A stretch of DNA of 64,000 nucleotides from Mesorhizobium loti R88b (lineage in GTDB: Bacteria; Pseudomonadota; Alphaproteobacteria; Rhizobiales; Rhizobiaceae). Shown piece by piece: positions 35,378 through 44,225 of this stretch. The notes below the pieces were generated by a model. The model made no database searches. It saw only the letters and a program-made list of their open reading frames with translations, and was not told where the DNA came from. Location of the stretch: assembly GCF_013170845.1 (NCBI RefSeq), contig NZ_CP033367.1:2047001-2111000 (forward strand), in the 5' to 3' direction. Position 1 is the first letter of the stretch; each line of letters starts with the position of its first letter. The position numbers and the translations under genes were made by a program.

Positions 35378-37063
35378 TTATTTGCGGCCCATCTCGAAAT
35401 AGTTGGGTAGCGGGATCAGCCTGGTGAAGATCGTGCCCTGGGCGAAGACGCGCAATTCCAGCATCGATCCTGAGGAGCGCTCCGCGCTCTGGTCGAACAG
35501 GAAATTGCCGAGCGAATAGACCTCCGCCACATCGCCGCCGGCAAGCGGCACGATCGCCTCGCTCGACACATGCGGATGGCCGCCGACAATGGCCGAGACG
35601 CCACGCAGCCGCATCTCATCGGCAAGCATCTCTTCGCGCGCCGAGGGTTCGGTCTTGTACTCGCGGCCCCAATGGACGAAGGCGACGACCGGCCGCTGCG
35701 CGTTTTCATGCAGCAGCCGGTCGAGTAAGGCAGGGGTCAACAGGTCGGTGTTCTTGGAGCCGTTGGTGTCGATATCGGTCAGGCCGACAAGGTCGAGATC
35801 GGCCAGCGCCAGCGTCTCGCCCTGGCCGAAATGCGGGATGCCGGCCTCGTCCAGCGCGCGCAGCGTCTCGGCATAACCAGACGGGCCGAGATCGTAAGCA
35901 TGATTGTTGGCAAGGCTGACGCCTGCGACATGCAGCCGCTTCAGCAGGCTGGCAGCAAGATCTTCGGGCATTGCCAGCGTCATGTCGTCGATCGCTTCCG
36001 GCACGTTGGGCAGGATGACGCCTTCGAGATTGACGATCAGCGGCCGCGATCCGGTCAGCGACAGGATGCTGTCGACGATCCTGTCGGCAATGCCGTCACG
36101 GACCAGGATTCTCTTCATGGCGCGGCCGAAATTCACGTCGCCGGCGAGATAGTAGACCCGATCCTTTGGCCGCGCCGGATTGTTGAAGCCAGGACCGAAG
36201 GCGCCGAACAGCGCCACCACATAGCTGGTTGTCCGCTCGACATAATCCGATGTGTGTTCCTGCGAGTTCTCGTTGGCGACGACCAGCGGCTGGGCGCCGA
36301 ACAATTCGCGCTGCAGCCTGGTCTGGATGTAGAGCGCGCCGACGGAATCGGCATGATCGGGCTGGCGCAGCGCTGCAATGCCGTCGAGCGAGCCGGCGGC
36401 CAGCATGTTCAGGGACTGCTGGTCGAAGCGCCTGGAATCATGCTGCGGCAGATAGTGCGAAAAGTCGGTGGATTCGACGATCAGCGTGTCCTGGTCGACG
36501 ATTGCCTTAAGCGCGTCGGCCAGCCTGTCCCAGTCGGCGCGCTTCGCCTTCACCGACATCGCTATCGGCACAATCTTCGCCTGGGGGAAATAATGGTGCA
36601 GGAACGGCAGCATGGCACGCACGCCATGCTCCTTGTCGAACAGGCAGGAGTCCTCGACCATGTCGCCATTCTTCTCCAGAAGGCGCACCGCATCGGTGTC
36701 GGCAGCCACCGAGCCAAGCACGGTGTCGAAGCCGCGCACCGTGGTGGCGTAGAGCTTGTGCGTCTTGTGGAAATGGTCCGGCGACAGGATGACGATGCGC
36801 TTGTAGTGGAAGCCGGACGCGGCCCTGAAGCCGAGTGCCACGAGGTCGGCGGCCAGGAGATGATGCGGCACCGTGATGCCGGTCAGCCGCTGGTTGGATG
36901 GCTGGACGTTTGCGACGTTGGTGATGGCGTCCTTGAACAAGGTGGCGTCGTCGTAGAAAGGCGGAAAATTTTCGGTGCCGGGCGGGCAGACGACAGGGGC
37001 GGCCTGCACCGCGGCGGCAGCGATCAGGGAAAACACGATGATTGCCAACAGCCGGGCGATCAT
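35378..37063 (-). CDS. MEMO-like / CapA-type metallophosphatase fusion, exported
   Basis: The 561-residue protein begins with a signal peptide (about 1-22). Residues about 45-290 are an AmmeMemoRadiSam-B/MEMO1-like domain with VPHHLLAADL (H67, H68), LSPDHFH (H97, H99), KEHGVRAMLPFL (E145, H146) and STDFSHY (D200, H203). Residues about 300-545 are a CapA/PgsA-type metallophosphoesterase: GDVNFGR 308-314, NLEG 345-348, NNHAYDLG 386-393, HWGREY 464-469, GHPHV 495-499. MEMO and CapA are normally separate proteins. The start overlaps the WD40-caspase stop by 4 nt. Substrate unknown. Confidence 0.87.
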   Translation of the reverse strand: MIARLLAIIVFSLIAAAAVQAAPVVCPPGTENFPPFYDDATLFKDAITNVANVQPSNQRLTGITVPHHLLAADLVALGFRAASGFHYKRIVILSPDHFHKTHKLYATTVRGFDTVLGSVAADTDAVRLLEKNGDMVEDSCLFDKEHGVRAMLPFLHHYFPQAKIVPIAMSVKAKRADWDRLADALKAIVDQDTLIVESTDFSHYLPQHDSRRFDQQSLNMLAAGSLDGIAALRQPDHADSVGALYIQTRLQRELFGAQPLVVANENSQEHTSDYVERTTSYVVALFGAFGPGFNNPARPKDRVYYLAGDVNFGRAMKRILVRDGIADRIVDSILSLTGSRPLIVNLEGVILPNVPEAIDDMTLAMPEDLAASLLKRLHVAGVSLANNHAYDLGPSGYAETLRALDEAGIPHFGQGETLALADLDLVGLTDIDTNGSKNTDLLTPALLDRLLHENAQRPVVAFVHWGREYKTEPSAREEMLADEMRLRGVSAIVGGHPHVSSEAIVPLAGGDVAEVYSLGNFLFDQSAERSSGSMLELRVFAQGTIFTRLIPLPNYFEMGRK

Positions 37064-40000
37064 GGCTCGGCGAGCACAATGTTCTCCACGCCGCCGACAT
37101 AGTAGAACGGCTTCTGCTTCGACGACGTCAGCCGCACCACCTCGCGCGAAATGAAATCGGCAAGCCCGAACAGCGTGACGCCGCCGTCGGATGTTCTCGC
37201 CTTGCCGCGCAGGCCTTCGAGGACCGAATAGGTGAAGACGCCGTGGCCGAGTTCCGGCAGTTCGGCGGCGGTGTTGTTGGCCGCGGTGGCGGAGAAGACG
37301 ACAATGCGCGCATCCTGCGCGTCCTTTTCCAGGCGCGGGTTGAAGGCGTTGGCGGCATGGCAGGTGTCGAGCAGCATGAAGCGCATGCCCTTGGCCCGCT
37401 CGACCGATTTCTGGATATCGCCCCAATCGACAAGCGAGGATCGCTTCCAGCGATCGGCATCCTGTTTGCGGCCGTCGGTCGGGATGAAATAGTAATCCTC
37501 GTCGATGTTGATGCCGTGGCCGGCGACGAAGATGATTGTGGTGTCGTGCTCGCCAGGCTTGTCGAGGAAATCGGCAAGCTGATCGTCGATCGTGTGCGAA
37601 TCCGGCTCCATGATGTTGTCGGCGCTGGCGACCGTGTAGGTCTGCTGGGCCTTGTCCGGGCTTTCGTCGAGCGCCTCACGATTGACGAGAACCAGCGTCT
37701 CCATCGACGAGAACAAGGGCGCCGATTTCTGCGCGATCACCTTGAGGAATTCGGTGGCGTCGTCGACGGGATAGCGCAGATCGCAGGCGTGGCCTGAACA
37801 GGCGTCGGTCAGGAACGGATATTTGTCGACGCCGATGACCGCGACATAGAGCTTGCCCTTGGCTTCGACCTTCTCGGTCTTCCGCGCCAGCGCCGTCACA
37901 CTGCGCTCGGTGAGGTAGCCATATTCATTGGTGCCGGTGACGCGGATGGTGTTTTGGCCGTTCTCGATCGGCACCTCGACGATGGTCTTGTCGCCGTCCA
38001 CTGAGCGCGTGGCAATGTCGCCGACATTGCGGCTGTTCGACAGGATCGAGAAGCCGGAAACATCGGTCCCGGCCTCCCTGGCGCCTGTTATCTCGACGGC
38101 GACATAGCCGTCGCGGACCTTGCTCTGGTCTTCGGCGAGATGAATGCCGAATTCCGGTGGCTTGCGCTGCAGCAGCTTCTGCAGCTCATTGTCGACGCCC
38201 GGCCGCATCTCCTTGACCGCCTGCTTGGCGCTGCGCAGGATGATGGCGCGGCGCACCATTTCCGGGCTCCAGAGATACTTCTTCAGTTGGCCGGCGCGGA
38301 TGAAACGCCCTTCATGGTCGCGGCCCTGGTTGACCTGCCAGCCGATCAGCTTGTCGCCCTCGTCGGAGGAATAGTAGTAGCCCTGCGGCATCCAGGCGAT
38401 CCATTGCGAGCCGGCAAAGAACATCGACACGATCAGCTCGTGGGTCTTCAGGTTCCACAGCCGCACGGTCTGGTCGGCGCTGCCGGTAACCAGAAGACCC
38501 GATTTCTCCGAGGCAACCATGGCGTTGATTTCGCCGGTATGGCCGGTGAATTCGCCGGAAACCCTGGCGGTGGCCGCCTTGTATTCCAGCAGCGTGCCGT
38601 CATTGCCACCGGTGATCAGGCCAAGCCCGTTGTCGATCAGCGTGAAGGCGGAGTGGACGAAGCCGTTGGTGGCATCGTTCTCGATCGAGCGCACCACCTT
38701 GCCGCCATTGGCGATCTCCAGCACCGCGTTTTCCAGGGCATCCTTGCCGCCTTGGGTGGCGTGCAGCGACCACTGGCCGTCGGCAAGTGCTGCGCGGGCA
38801 AACGAGCTTGGCTCCGTCGTCATCGGCTGCGGATCCACGAAGAACCGCTCCATGGTTGGCAGTTCCAGCCTCTTGTCCAACGCACCAAGCTGCTCGGGGC
38901 AAGCCACGCGCTCAGGGCAAGGGTTGGCATTACCCCAGGCGATAATGCCGTTCGCCGCATCGATGCCGACTGATGTCACCGGCTCGCCCACTCCCTGCAG
39001 CAGGGCCTTGCGTTCACCCGTCGCCGGGTCCCAGACCTGGATGGCATTGCGGGTGCCACCGGCGGTCGCCACCAGCGAGCCGTCGGCATTGGCGGCGCTG
39101 GCATAGACCGTGCCGTCATGGCCGGAATAGTCGAGCGTCTTCTCGCCGGTGTCGGTGTCCCAGACGATGGAGCGATACTTGTCGGCACAGCGATAGCCGC
39201 AGGAGGCGACCAGAAGCGATCCCTTGGCAAAGGTCAGCGAACCGATGAGGAAATCCTGCTTCGGCATGGCGCGCACCAGCGTGCCATCTGCCGCGCGCCA
39301 GAGCTGGACCTGGCCGTCCTTGCTGCCGGTGGCAAACAGGGTGCCATCCTGAGACACGGCCAGCGCCATAACGCTGATGTCGCGTAGTGGCTCGGCTTTA
39401 TCAGGCAAGGCGATCTCCTCGCCCTTGGCGACGTCCCAGAGCCGGATGCCGTTGTCGGTGGTGGTCGCCGCCAGCCGGGTTCCCGCGGCGGCGAAGGCCA
39501 GCTTGTCGATGTGCCAGGAATCGGCGTCGAGCTTCTTGTCCAGCGTCCAGCCTGACGTGGCCTTGTTGTCCTGTTTCCAGAGATAGACGACGCCATCGGC
39601 ACCGCCGGCGGCAAGCGTCTTTCCATCGGGCGAAAAAGCGAGGTCATAGGTCGCGTAGTCGGCGGCCTTGAGCACGGCTTTCATCTTGCCGGTGGTGAAG
39701 TCGAACAGCCTGATGTCGCCATAGGGCGGCTTGTCACCAAGGCTGGCGCCGAAATAGCCGCCGGCGGCGATCGTCTTGCCGTCCGGCGAGACCGCGACCG
39801 CGAAGATCTTGCCGTCATTGCCATTGCCGAGATAGCCACGAATGGTGCGCAGCGTCACCCCGCTCTGCCAGTCCCAGATGCGGATGGTCTTGTCATCGGA
39901 TGCCGAAACGAGATCCTCGCCGTCGGGTGTGAAGGCGAGGTCTGCAATCCGGGCGGTATGGCCTCCGGTGTCGAGATCGAGATGGAAATCCGGAGCATCC

Positions 40001-40095
40001 TCGGCATGGGCGGCCGAGGCCGTGATCAGGGCCCCTGTCATGGCCAGCCAGCGGCAGGTACGCATGAGGCGGACGCTGATCCCCGCTTTTCCCAT
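37060..40095 (-). CDS. WD40-caspase fusion protein, exported
   Basis: The 1011-residue protein starts at the ATG 2 nt after the preceding membrane-protein gene and has a signal-like segment (residues about 10-31, ending SAAHA). WD40 repeats fill about 42-550 (TPDGEDLVSASDDKTIRIWD and similar), with an irregular Cys-containing insert near 390-405. A linker motif (WIAWMPQGYYYSS...GWQVNQGRD) precedes a C14 caspase domain at about 745-1005 with catalytic H860 (VAGHG) and C912 (LLDTCHA). Both residues are intact. It probably cleaves proteins in the envelope after a signal sensed by the propeller (inference). Confidence 0.9.
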   Translation of the reverse strand: MGKAGISVRLMRTCRWLAMTGALITASAAHAEDAPDFHLDLDTGGHTARIADLAFTPDGEDLVSASDDKTIRIWDWQSGVTLRTIRGYLGNGNDGKIFAVAVSPDGKTIAAGGYFGASLGDKPPYGDIRLFDFTTGKMKAVLKAADYATYDLAFSPDGKTLAAGGADGVVYLWKQDNKATSGWTLDKKLDADSWHIDKLAFAAAGTRLAATTTDNGIRLWDVAKGEEIALPDKAEPLRDISVMALAVSQDGTLFATGSKDGQVQLWRAADGTLVRAMPKQDFLIGSLTFAKGSLLVASCGYRCADKYRSIVWDTDTGEKTLDYSGHDGTVYASAANADGSLVATAGGTRNAIQVWDPATGERKALLQGVGEPVTSVGIDAANGIIAWGNANPCPERVACPEQLGALDKRLELPTMERFFVDPQPMTTEPSSFARAALADGQWSLHATQGGKDALENAVLEIANGGKVVRSIENDATNGFVHSAFTLIDNGLGLITGGNDGTLLEYKAATARVSGEFTGHTGEINAMVASEKSGLLVTGSADQTVRLWNLKTHELIVSMFFAGSQWIAWMPQGYYYSSDEGDKLIGWQVNQGRDHEGRFIRAGQLKKYLWSPEMVRRAIILRSAKQAVKEMRPGVDNELQKLLQRKPPEFGIHLAEDQSKVRDGYVAVEITGAREAGTDVSGFSILSNSRNVGDIATRSVDGDKTIVEVPIENGQNTIRVTGTNEYGYLTERSVTALARKTEKVEAKGKLYVAVIGVDKYPFLTDACSGHACDLRYPVDDATEFLKVIAQKSAPLFSSMETLVLVNREALDESPDKAQQTYTVASADNIMEPDSHTIDDQLADFLDKPGEHDTTIIFVAGHGINIDEDYYFIPTDGRKQDADRWKRSSLVDWGDIQKSVERAKGMRFMLLDTCHAANAFNPRLEKDAQDARIVVFSATAANNTAAELPELGHGVFTYSVLEGLRGKARTSDGGVTLFGLADFISREVVRLTSSKQKPFYYVGGVENIVLAEP

Positions 40096-40097
40096 CG

Positions 40098-40805
40098 TTA
40101 TTTGGCTTCGGCCGCCGGCGACCCACTGCGCACATAGGCCTCGATTGCCGTCGCAAAAGTGGGCGAACCCGCCTTGCGCTGCTTGTCGACATAGCCGGCA
40201 AAATAACTCCAGAACGAGGTGGCATAGTCGCGGAAATAGGCGTCGGTCACTTTGCGCGAGCACAGATCGCCGTCGACGCAGAAGGACAGGCGATTGAGGA
40301 AGTAGACGATGCGGTCGAAATTCTCGTTGAAGTCGGCGAGCGGCATGTCACCGCCCGTGGCTGTCATTGCCTCGATGCCGATGCGCGTCCGGAACACCTG
40401 TTCCTCGGTCGGCGAAGGGTTGGCGCTGAGCAAATTGTCATATTTGGCGTTAAGCGCCGTGAGCCGATCCTTCAGCGCACGCTGCGCCTGCTGGTAATCC
40501 TTGTTTTCCCAGAGTTCGACCAGCGACATCGTCTGTTCGACACGCTTCTGCTCCTGATTGGCCAGGAACTGATAGACCGAAAACATCAAGGTAAAGATGA
40601 TGGCGAAACGCACTGCCATGCCCGACCAGGCATAGACGAGCATGCGCCAGTCACGATCGGTGAAGGGGTTGCTCTCCTTCTTGATTTCGTGGCTGCTCGG
40701 CCAGGGGAAGCCTTCTGTGGTTTCCGGCAGCGTCTGTTTTGCGGCCGGCGACTTTGCTGGTTCGGCCATCGGTGTCTGCTTTGTCGTGCCCCCCGGCTTT
40801 TTCAT
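40098..40805 (-). CDS. Single-span membrane protein of the caspase operon
   Basis: The 235-residue protein has a Pro/Lys-rich N-terminal tail of about 50 residues, one membrane helix (about 57-82, AWSGMAVRFAIIFTLMFSVY) and a helical soluble region with a possible short coiled coil (NQEQKRVEQTMSLVELWENK). A Cys pair (FCVDGDLC) suggests the C-terminal region is periplasmic. Its start overlaps the previous gene's stop by 4 nt. No family is recognised. It could anchor the caspase partners to the inner membrane. Confidence 0.8.
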   Translation of the reverse strand: MKKPGGTTKQTPMAEPAKSPAAKQTLPETTEGFPWPSSHEIKKESNPFTDRDWRMLVYAWSGMAVRFAIIFTLMFSVYQFLANQEQKRVEQTMSLVELWENKDYQQAQRALKDRLTALNAKYDNLLSANPSPTEEQVFRTRIGIEAMTATGGDMPLADFNENFDRIVYFLNRLSFCVDGDLCSRKVTDAYFRDYATSFWSYFAGYVDKQRKAGSPTFATAIEAYVRSGSPAAEAK

Positions 40806-41203
40806 TTGCAGTTGTCCAGTTCAATGGTGGCGGAGGGATCAAGCACCACGCCCGGCGCCTCAAGCTGCTTCTTCAGGCACACCAGTTGTGGTCGCGAAAC
40901 CATGAACTGCACGTCCGGCTCCACGGCTGTCTTATTGGGTGACGGCAACGCCTCGACGATTCCGCGCGAGGCGCAACTTGAGAGATCGACCACCACCGCG
41001 TTGCTGCTGGTTTTGGCGATCTGGTCGTACTGATCGAGAAAGCAGGTAGCCAGTTCCGAATTGATGATGACCTGCTTGACGCAGAGCCCGCAGGTGTCCT
41101 GCGCCGAGGCATTGGCAATCAGCAACAGGCTGCCGGCAAGGCCGGCAACGATCGTGCGCCAGGAAAAGACTGTATTCTTCAAGGTCGATCCTATCCACTT
41201 CAT
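40802..41203 (-). CDS. Small exported six-cysteine protein of the caspase operon
   Basis: The 133-residue product (start at MKWIGSTLKN) has a signal peptide (about 1-34, ending NASA) and six cysteines at 38, 41, 54, 77, 109 and 132, the first pair as CGLC. That pattern suggests a disulfide-stabilised periplasmic protein; the CGLC could also be redox-active, though the rest does not look like thioredoxin. A longer frame begins at 41263. It overlaps the membrane-protein gene by 4 nt and is 93 nt after the metacaspase gene. Function unknown. Confidence 0.75.
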   Translation of the reverse strand: MKWIGSTLKNTVFSWRTIVAGLAGSLLLIANASAQDTCGLCVKQVIINSELATCFLDQYDQIAKTSSNAVVVDLSSCASRGIVEALPSPNKTAVEPDVQFMVSRPQLVCLKKQLEAPGVVLDPSATIELDNCK

Positions 41204-41296
41204 CCGGCCGTCATGCGCCAATGCCGCAGCCGGGAATGTTCTCATATCGCGTGAACTGCGCAAGAGGGTCCGCGCCGAGGCTTTCGGCGCCGGAGC

Positions 41297-43498
41297 TCAG
41301 GCGCGCGGCACGGTCTCCACCGGGAAGATCATCACCGCGCCTTTCGGGCCGCTCTTGTCGGCAAGCCGCATTACCGAGCGGGTCGCCGGCGCCATGCCGA
41401 TGTCGGTGAGCATGTCGGAGAAGCTGGGAGCCCCCACGCCACGTGTCTTGGAGGCGACGCCATCCTGCGCCAGGAAGCTCAGATCTTCCTTCTCGCTCTC
41501 CGGTGGGGCTTCCGTCAGCACCGCGATCATCCGTTCCATGCCGAAGCTGGTGTCGGTGAAGGCGAGCAGCCCTTCCTCGAGCGTTGCCTGGGGGGCCAGG
41601 CGCTCGGCAACGATATGGGTGATCGAATAGTCGCTGCCGACATAGAGCACGTTGATGTCGACCAGCTGGTCAGAGCTGTTCTTGGCCAGCACATGCACTT
41701 CGTCGCCCGGCGAGGCGCGGGGGACCACCGAAGCCTGCAACGGTTCGAGCCCATCCTTGTCGCGGCGTTTGATCTGGAACTGGACGTCGACGTCCTCGGG
41801 TTTGTAATCGGAGGCCGCCGCCAGTCGCGACAGGCCGGTCGCGCGGAAGATGGTGCGCAGATTTCTGGTTGTTGCGTCGACCAGCTTCTGGCGGTCATCG
41901 GGATGGATGATGACCAGAGGCGGCTTGCTGCCGTCCTTCAGGGTCACGTCGCCCGATGCGGGCAGGAACCACAGCGCCGGCTTGTCGGTGGCGTCCTTGG
42001 CAGAGCCGGCAATGGCGTTCTCGCGCATCACCGCAAAGCGCAGCTCGGCGCTCTTGCCGGGGTCGACCAGCTCGATGTTGAAGCCGGTCTCCTTGGCAGT
42101 GGCCAGTTCGTCGAGAACCGAATTGGCGAGAGCCGTTTCCTTCTCCAGTCCCTTGATCGTTGCCGGCCGCGCGACAGTGAGCTTGTAGTCGACGGCGATC
42201 TCCGCCACCCGCGCATAGGCGTTGGCGGGGATGGCAGTCATGTCCAGCGCCGGCTTCTTGTCGAACTCGACTGGCTTGACGTGGCTCTCCAGGTTCTTTG
42301 CCGACTCCACTTCGAGATAGCCGACCGCATCCGACATCGACGACAGCGCCGAGGGCAGGATGGCGAGCTTGCTGCCGGGGGTGAGGCGATGCAGCAGGCC
42401 GGCGCCGATCGTCGCCTCGCCGTCCTTGATGACGATGGGCCACTGCATGACCGCGTCGGTCTTGTCGGTGCCGAAGACGCGCGCGTCGAGTTCGCCCTCG
42501 AACAGCGGCGTCGGCCGGGTGCGGCTGTCGGCCGAATATTGCTGCAGTACGGCCTGACCAAGCTGGCGGTAGGTGACGTTGGGGTTTTCGGCGAGCTTCG
42601 ACAGGATGGTGAAGGTGAACAGGCCGAAGCGCGGCGCATCCGCCGTACCCTTGGGCAACGGCATTTCCGGCGTGGTCTCCACCGTTTGGGCGGCATAGAA
42701 GGCGACCAGCTTGCCCTTGGTGATCGGTTCGCCGCCGGTCGGCGTCAGATTGAAGGCGGGCTTGCGCGGAGCGTTGTCGTCGAGGTCACGCGATGCGCTT
42801 GCGACCGTGTCCTCATAGGTCTTGATGGCTGCCGCCCTGGTGGCTTCGTCGCCGCCGACCAGATCAGCGAATTCGACCTTGCGCTCCAGCTCGTCATCGA
42901 CCTCGACGGCGCGCGTCGCGGTGCCGGAATGGCAGCAGTCGAACACCGCCCAGACGAAGGCGCCCTTGTTGCGGATCGCGTCGAGCGCGTCGCCGATCTC
43001 ATTGTCGACCAGCGCGTTCGGCACGCCGGCGTCGCGGTTGATCCATTTGTCGATGTCGACAGGCAGGAAAATCTCGTCGAGCCCGTCGGTCTCGTCGCCC
43101 TTGATCATTTCCGGCTGCTGCGCGCCGTGGCCGGACAAATGCAGATAGACGAAATCGTCGCGCTGAACCTTGGCGGCGAGGTCCGCCAGTGCTGCCTTGA
43201 TCGCGGCATGGGTCGGCAAACCCTTGGCGCCGGGCACATCCTTGGCGAGCAGCGTGACGTTCTCGGGCGCGAACCGCACCGGGTCCGGCACATTCTTCAA
43301 CAGATACTCGTGGACCAGGCCGGCATCGTTCTTCGGGCCGACCAGCCAGTTCCTCTGTGGCAGGTTCGGATATTCGGTGCAGCCGACCAGAAGCGCATGG
43401 TAAGTGCGCGACGCGGCCAGCGCGCGGAACGAAATCGTACCGGCGGCCATCAGCGCGGACGTACCGACGAGCAGCGTCCGACGTGTCAATTTGATCAT
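41297..43498 (-). CDS. Exported metacaspase (C14 family)
   Basis: The 733-residue protein starts at MIKLTRRTLLVG, a twin-arginine-like or Sec signal ending near FRALAAS. The p20-type domain (about 33-290) has H124 (LHLSGHGAQ) and C189 (VFDCCHSGT), the metacaspase dyad, with acidic residues near the S1 pocket. Residues about 350-730 are a long region of unknown fold that may be a beta-rich sensor or substrate-binding part. It heads the minus-strand operon leading to the WD40-caspase. Metacaspases usually cut after Arg or Lys, unlike true caspases. Confidence 0.9.
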   Translation of the reverse strand: MIKLTRRTLLVGTSALMAAGTISFRALAASRTYHALLVGCTEYPNLPQRNWLVGPKNDAGLVHEYLLKNVPDPVRFAPENVTLLAKDVPGAKGLPTHAAIKAALADLAAKVQRDDFVYLHLSGHGAQQPEMIKGDETDGLDEIFLPVDIDKWINRDAGVPNALVDNEIGDALDAIRNKGAFVWAVFDCCHSGTATRAVEVDDELERKVEFADLVGGDEATRAAAIKTYEDTVASASRDLDDNAPRKPAFNLTPTGGEPITKGKLVAFYAAQTVETTPEMPLPKGTADAPRFGLFTFTILSKLAENPNVTYRQLGQAVLQQYSADSRTRPTPLFEGELDARVFGTDKTDAVMQWPIVIKDGEATIGAGLLHRLTPGSKLAILPSALSSMSDAVGYLEVESAKNLESHVKPVEFDKKPALDMTAIPANAYARVAEIAVDYKLTVARPATIKGLEKETALANSVLDELATAKETGFNIELVDPGKSAELRFAVMRENAIAGSAKDATDKPALWFLPASGDVTLKDGSKPPLVIIHPDDRQKLVDATTRNLRTIFRATGLSRLAAASDYKPEDVDVQFQIKRRDKDGLEPLQASVVPRASPGDEVHVLAKNSSDQLVDINVLYVGSDYSITHIVAERLAPQATLEEGLLAFTDTSFGMERMIAVLTEAPPESEKEDLSFLAQDGVASKTRGVGAPSFSDMLTDIGMAPATRSVMRLADKSGPKGAVMIFPVETVPRA

Positions 43499-43742
43499 GT
43501 TGCTTCCCCAAGCCCGATCGAATTTCCCAAGAGATGGCACCCTTGTCGACGAATTTTGTCAGTATTTTGAATGTTGCGCCGGTGATCAACCCACAATCGC
43601 TATTGTGCCGTCACGACATGGATTGGTCTGGCGCCACAACAGAGGAGTGGCAAAGAGGACGATTCGTCGCTATCTGAACGGTATCAGGCCGTTTGCATGC
43701 GCAAATCGCCTGCGGATGGCCCAAGACAAGTTGGAACATAAC

Positions 43743-44147
43743 ATGGCTGCAAGGGATGTGCTGACGAAAAACCAGGTGTGCGTGCTCGAGAAACTCGAGG
43801 CCGCCAGCGGGCCGCTCAGCGCCTACACTTTGCTTGATCAACTGCGTGAGCGCGGCTTCCGCGCCCCGCTGCAGGTCTATCGCGCGCTCGACACGCTGGT
43901 GAAATCCGGCTTCGTCCACCGGCTGGAAAGCATCAACTCCTTCGTCGCCTGTGCCGAGCCGCATGACCACAGCCATTCGATGACGGCTTTCGCCATCTGC
44001 GACACATGCGGACAAGTGACAGAAATGTCCGACCACGATGTCGGCCACCAGCTGGATGAATGGGTGCGCTCCACGGGATTTGCCGCCAAGAAGGCGGTGA
44101 TCGAGTTTCGGGGTGTGTGTGCCAAATGCCGCGCCGAAGCGGCCTAA
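43743..44147 (+). CDS. Fur-family metalloregulator, probably Zur
   Basis: The 134-residue protein has a winged helix (LSAYTLLDQLRERGFRAPLQVYRALDTLVKSGFVHRL), a His-rich segment (AEPHDHSHSM) and two CxxC pairs (CDTCG and CAKC) for structural zinc. Lack of a Fur-like HHHDH run and the overall look suggest the zinc regulator Zur rather than iron Fur. The ATG at 43743 is used; another in-frame ATG lies 27 nt upstream. It is divergent from the metacaspase operon. Confidence 0.85.
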   Translation: MAARDVLTKNQVCVLEKLEAASGPLSAYTLLDQLRERGFRAPLQVYRALDTLVKSGFVHRLESINSFVACAEPHDHSHSMTAFAICDTCGQVTEMSDHDVGHQLDEWVRSTGFAAKKAVIEFRGVCAKCRAEAA

Positions 44148-44155
44148 GCTCTTTT

Positions 44156-44218
44156 CTTCGTCATCCGAGGGTCTGCGCCGCGTCGCTTCGCTCCTTGCTT
44201 CGCCCTAGGACGACGAAG
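44156..44218. repeat. Dispersed repeat / shared terminator between Fur-type gene and polA
   Basis: Ends CTTCGTC and GACGAAG are inverted repeats, with inner ATCCGAGGG and CCCTAGGAC partly pairing. The inner sequence (GCGTCGCTTCGCTCCTTGCT) is typical, from memory, of a Mesorhizobium repeat. It fills the gap between two convergent genes. Confidence 0.7.
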
Positions 44219-44225
44219 CGGTGCC

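Noticed and set aside
30689..43498. Reading the caspase island as a classical abortive-infection defence system
   Set aside because: No nucleotide-sensing, phage-recognition or nuclease component is visible, and the caspases carry export signals, so a cytoplasmic suicide role is not supported.
41615..43570. A 651-codon plus-strand frame opposite the metacaspase gene
   Set aside because: No signal peptide or motif; the minus strand has the metacaspase dyad and a signal peptide.
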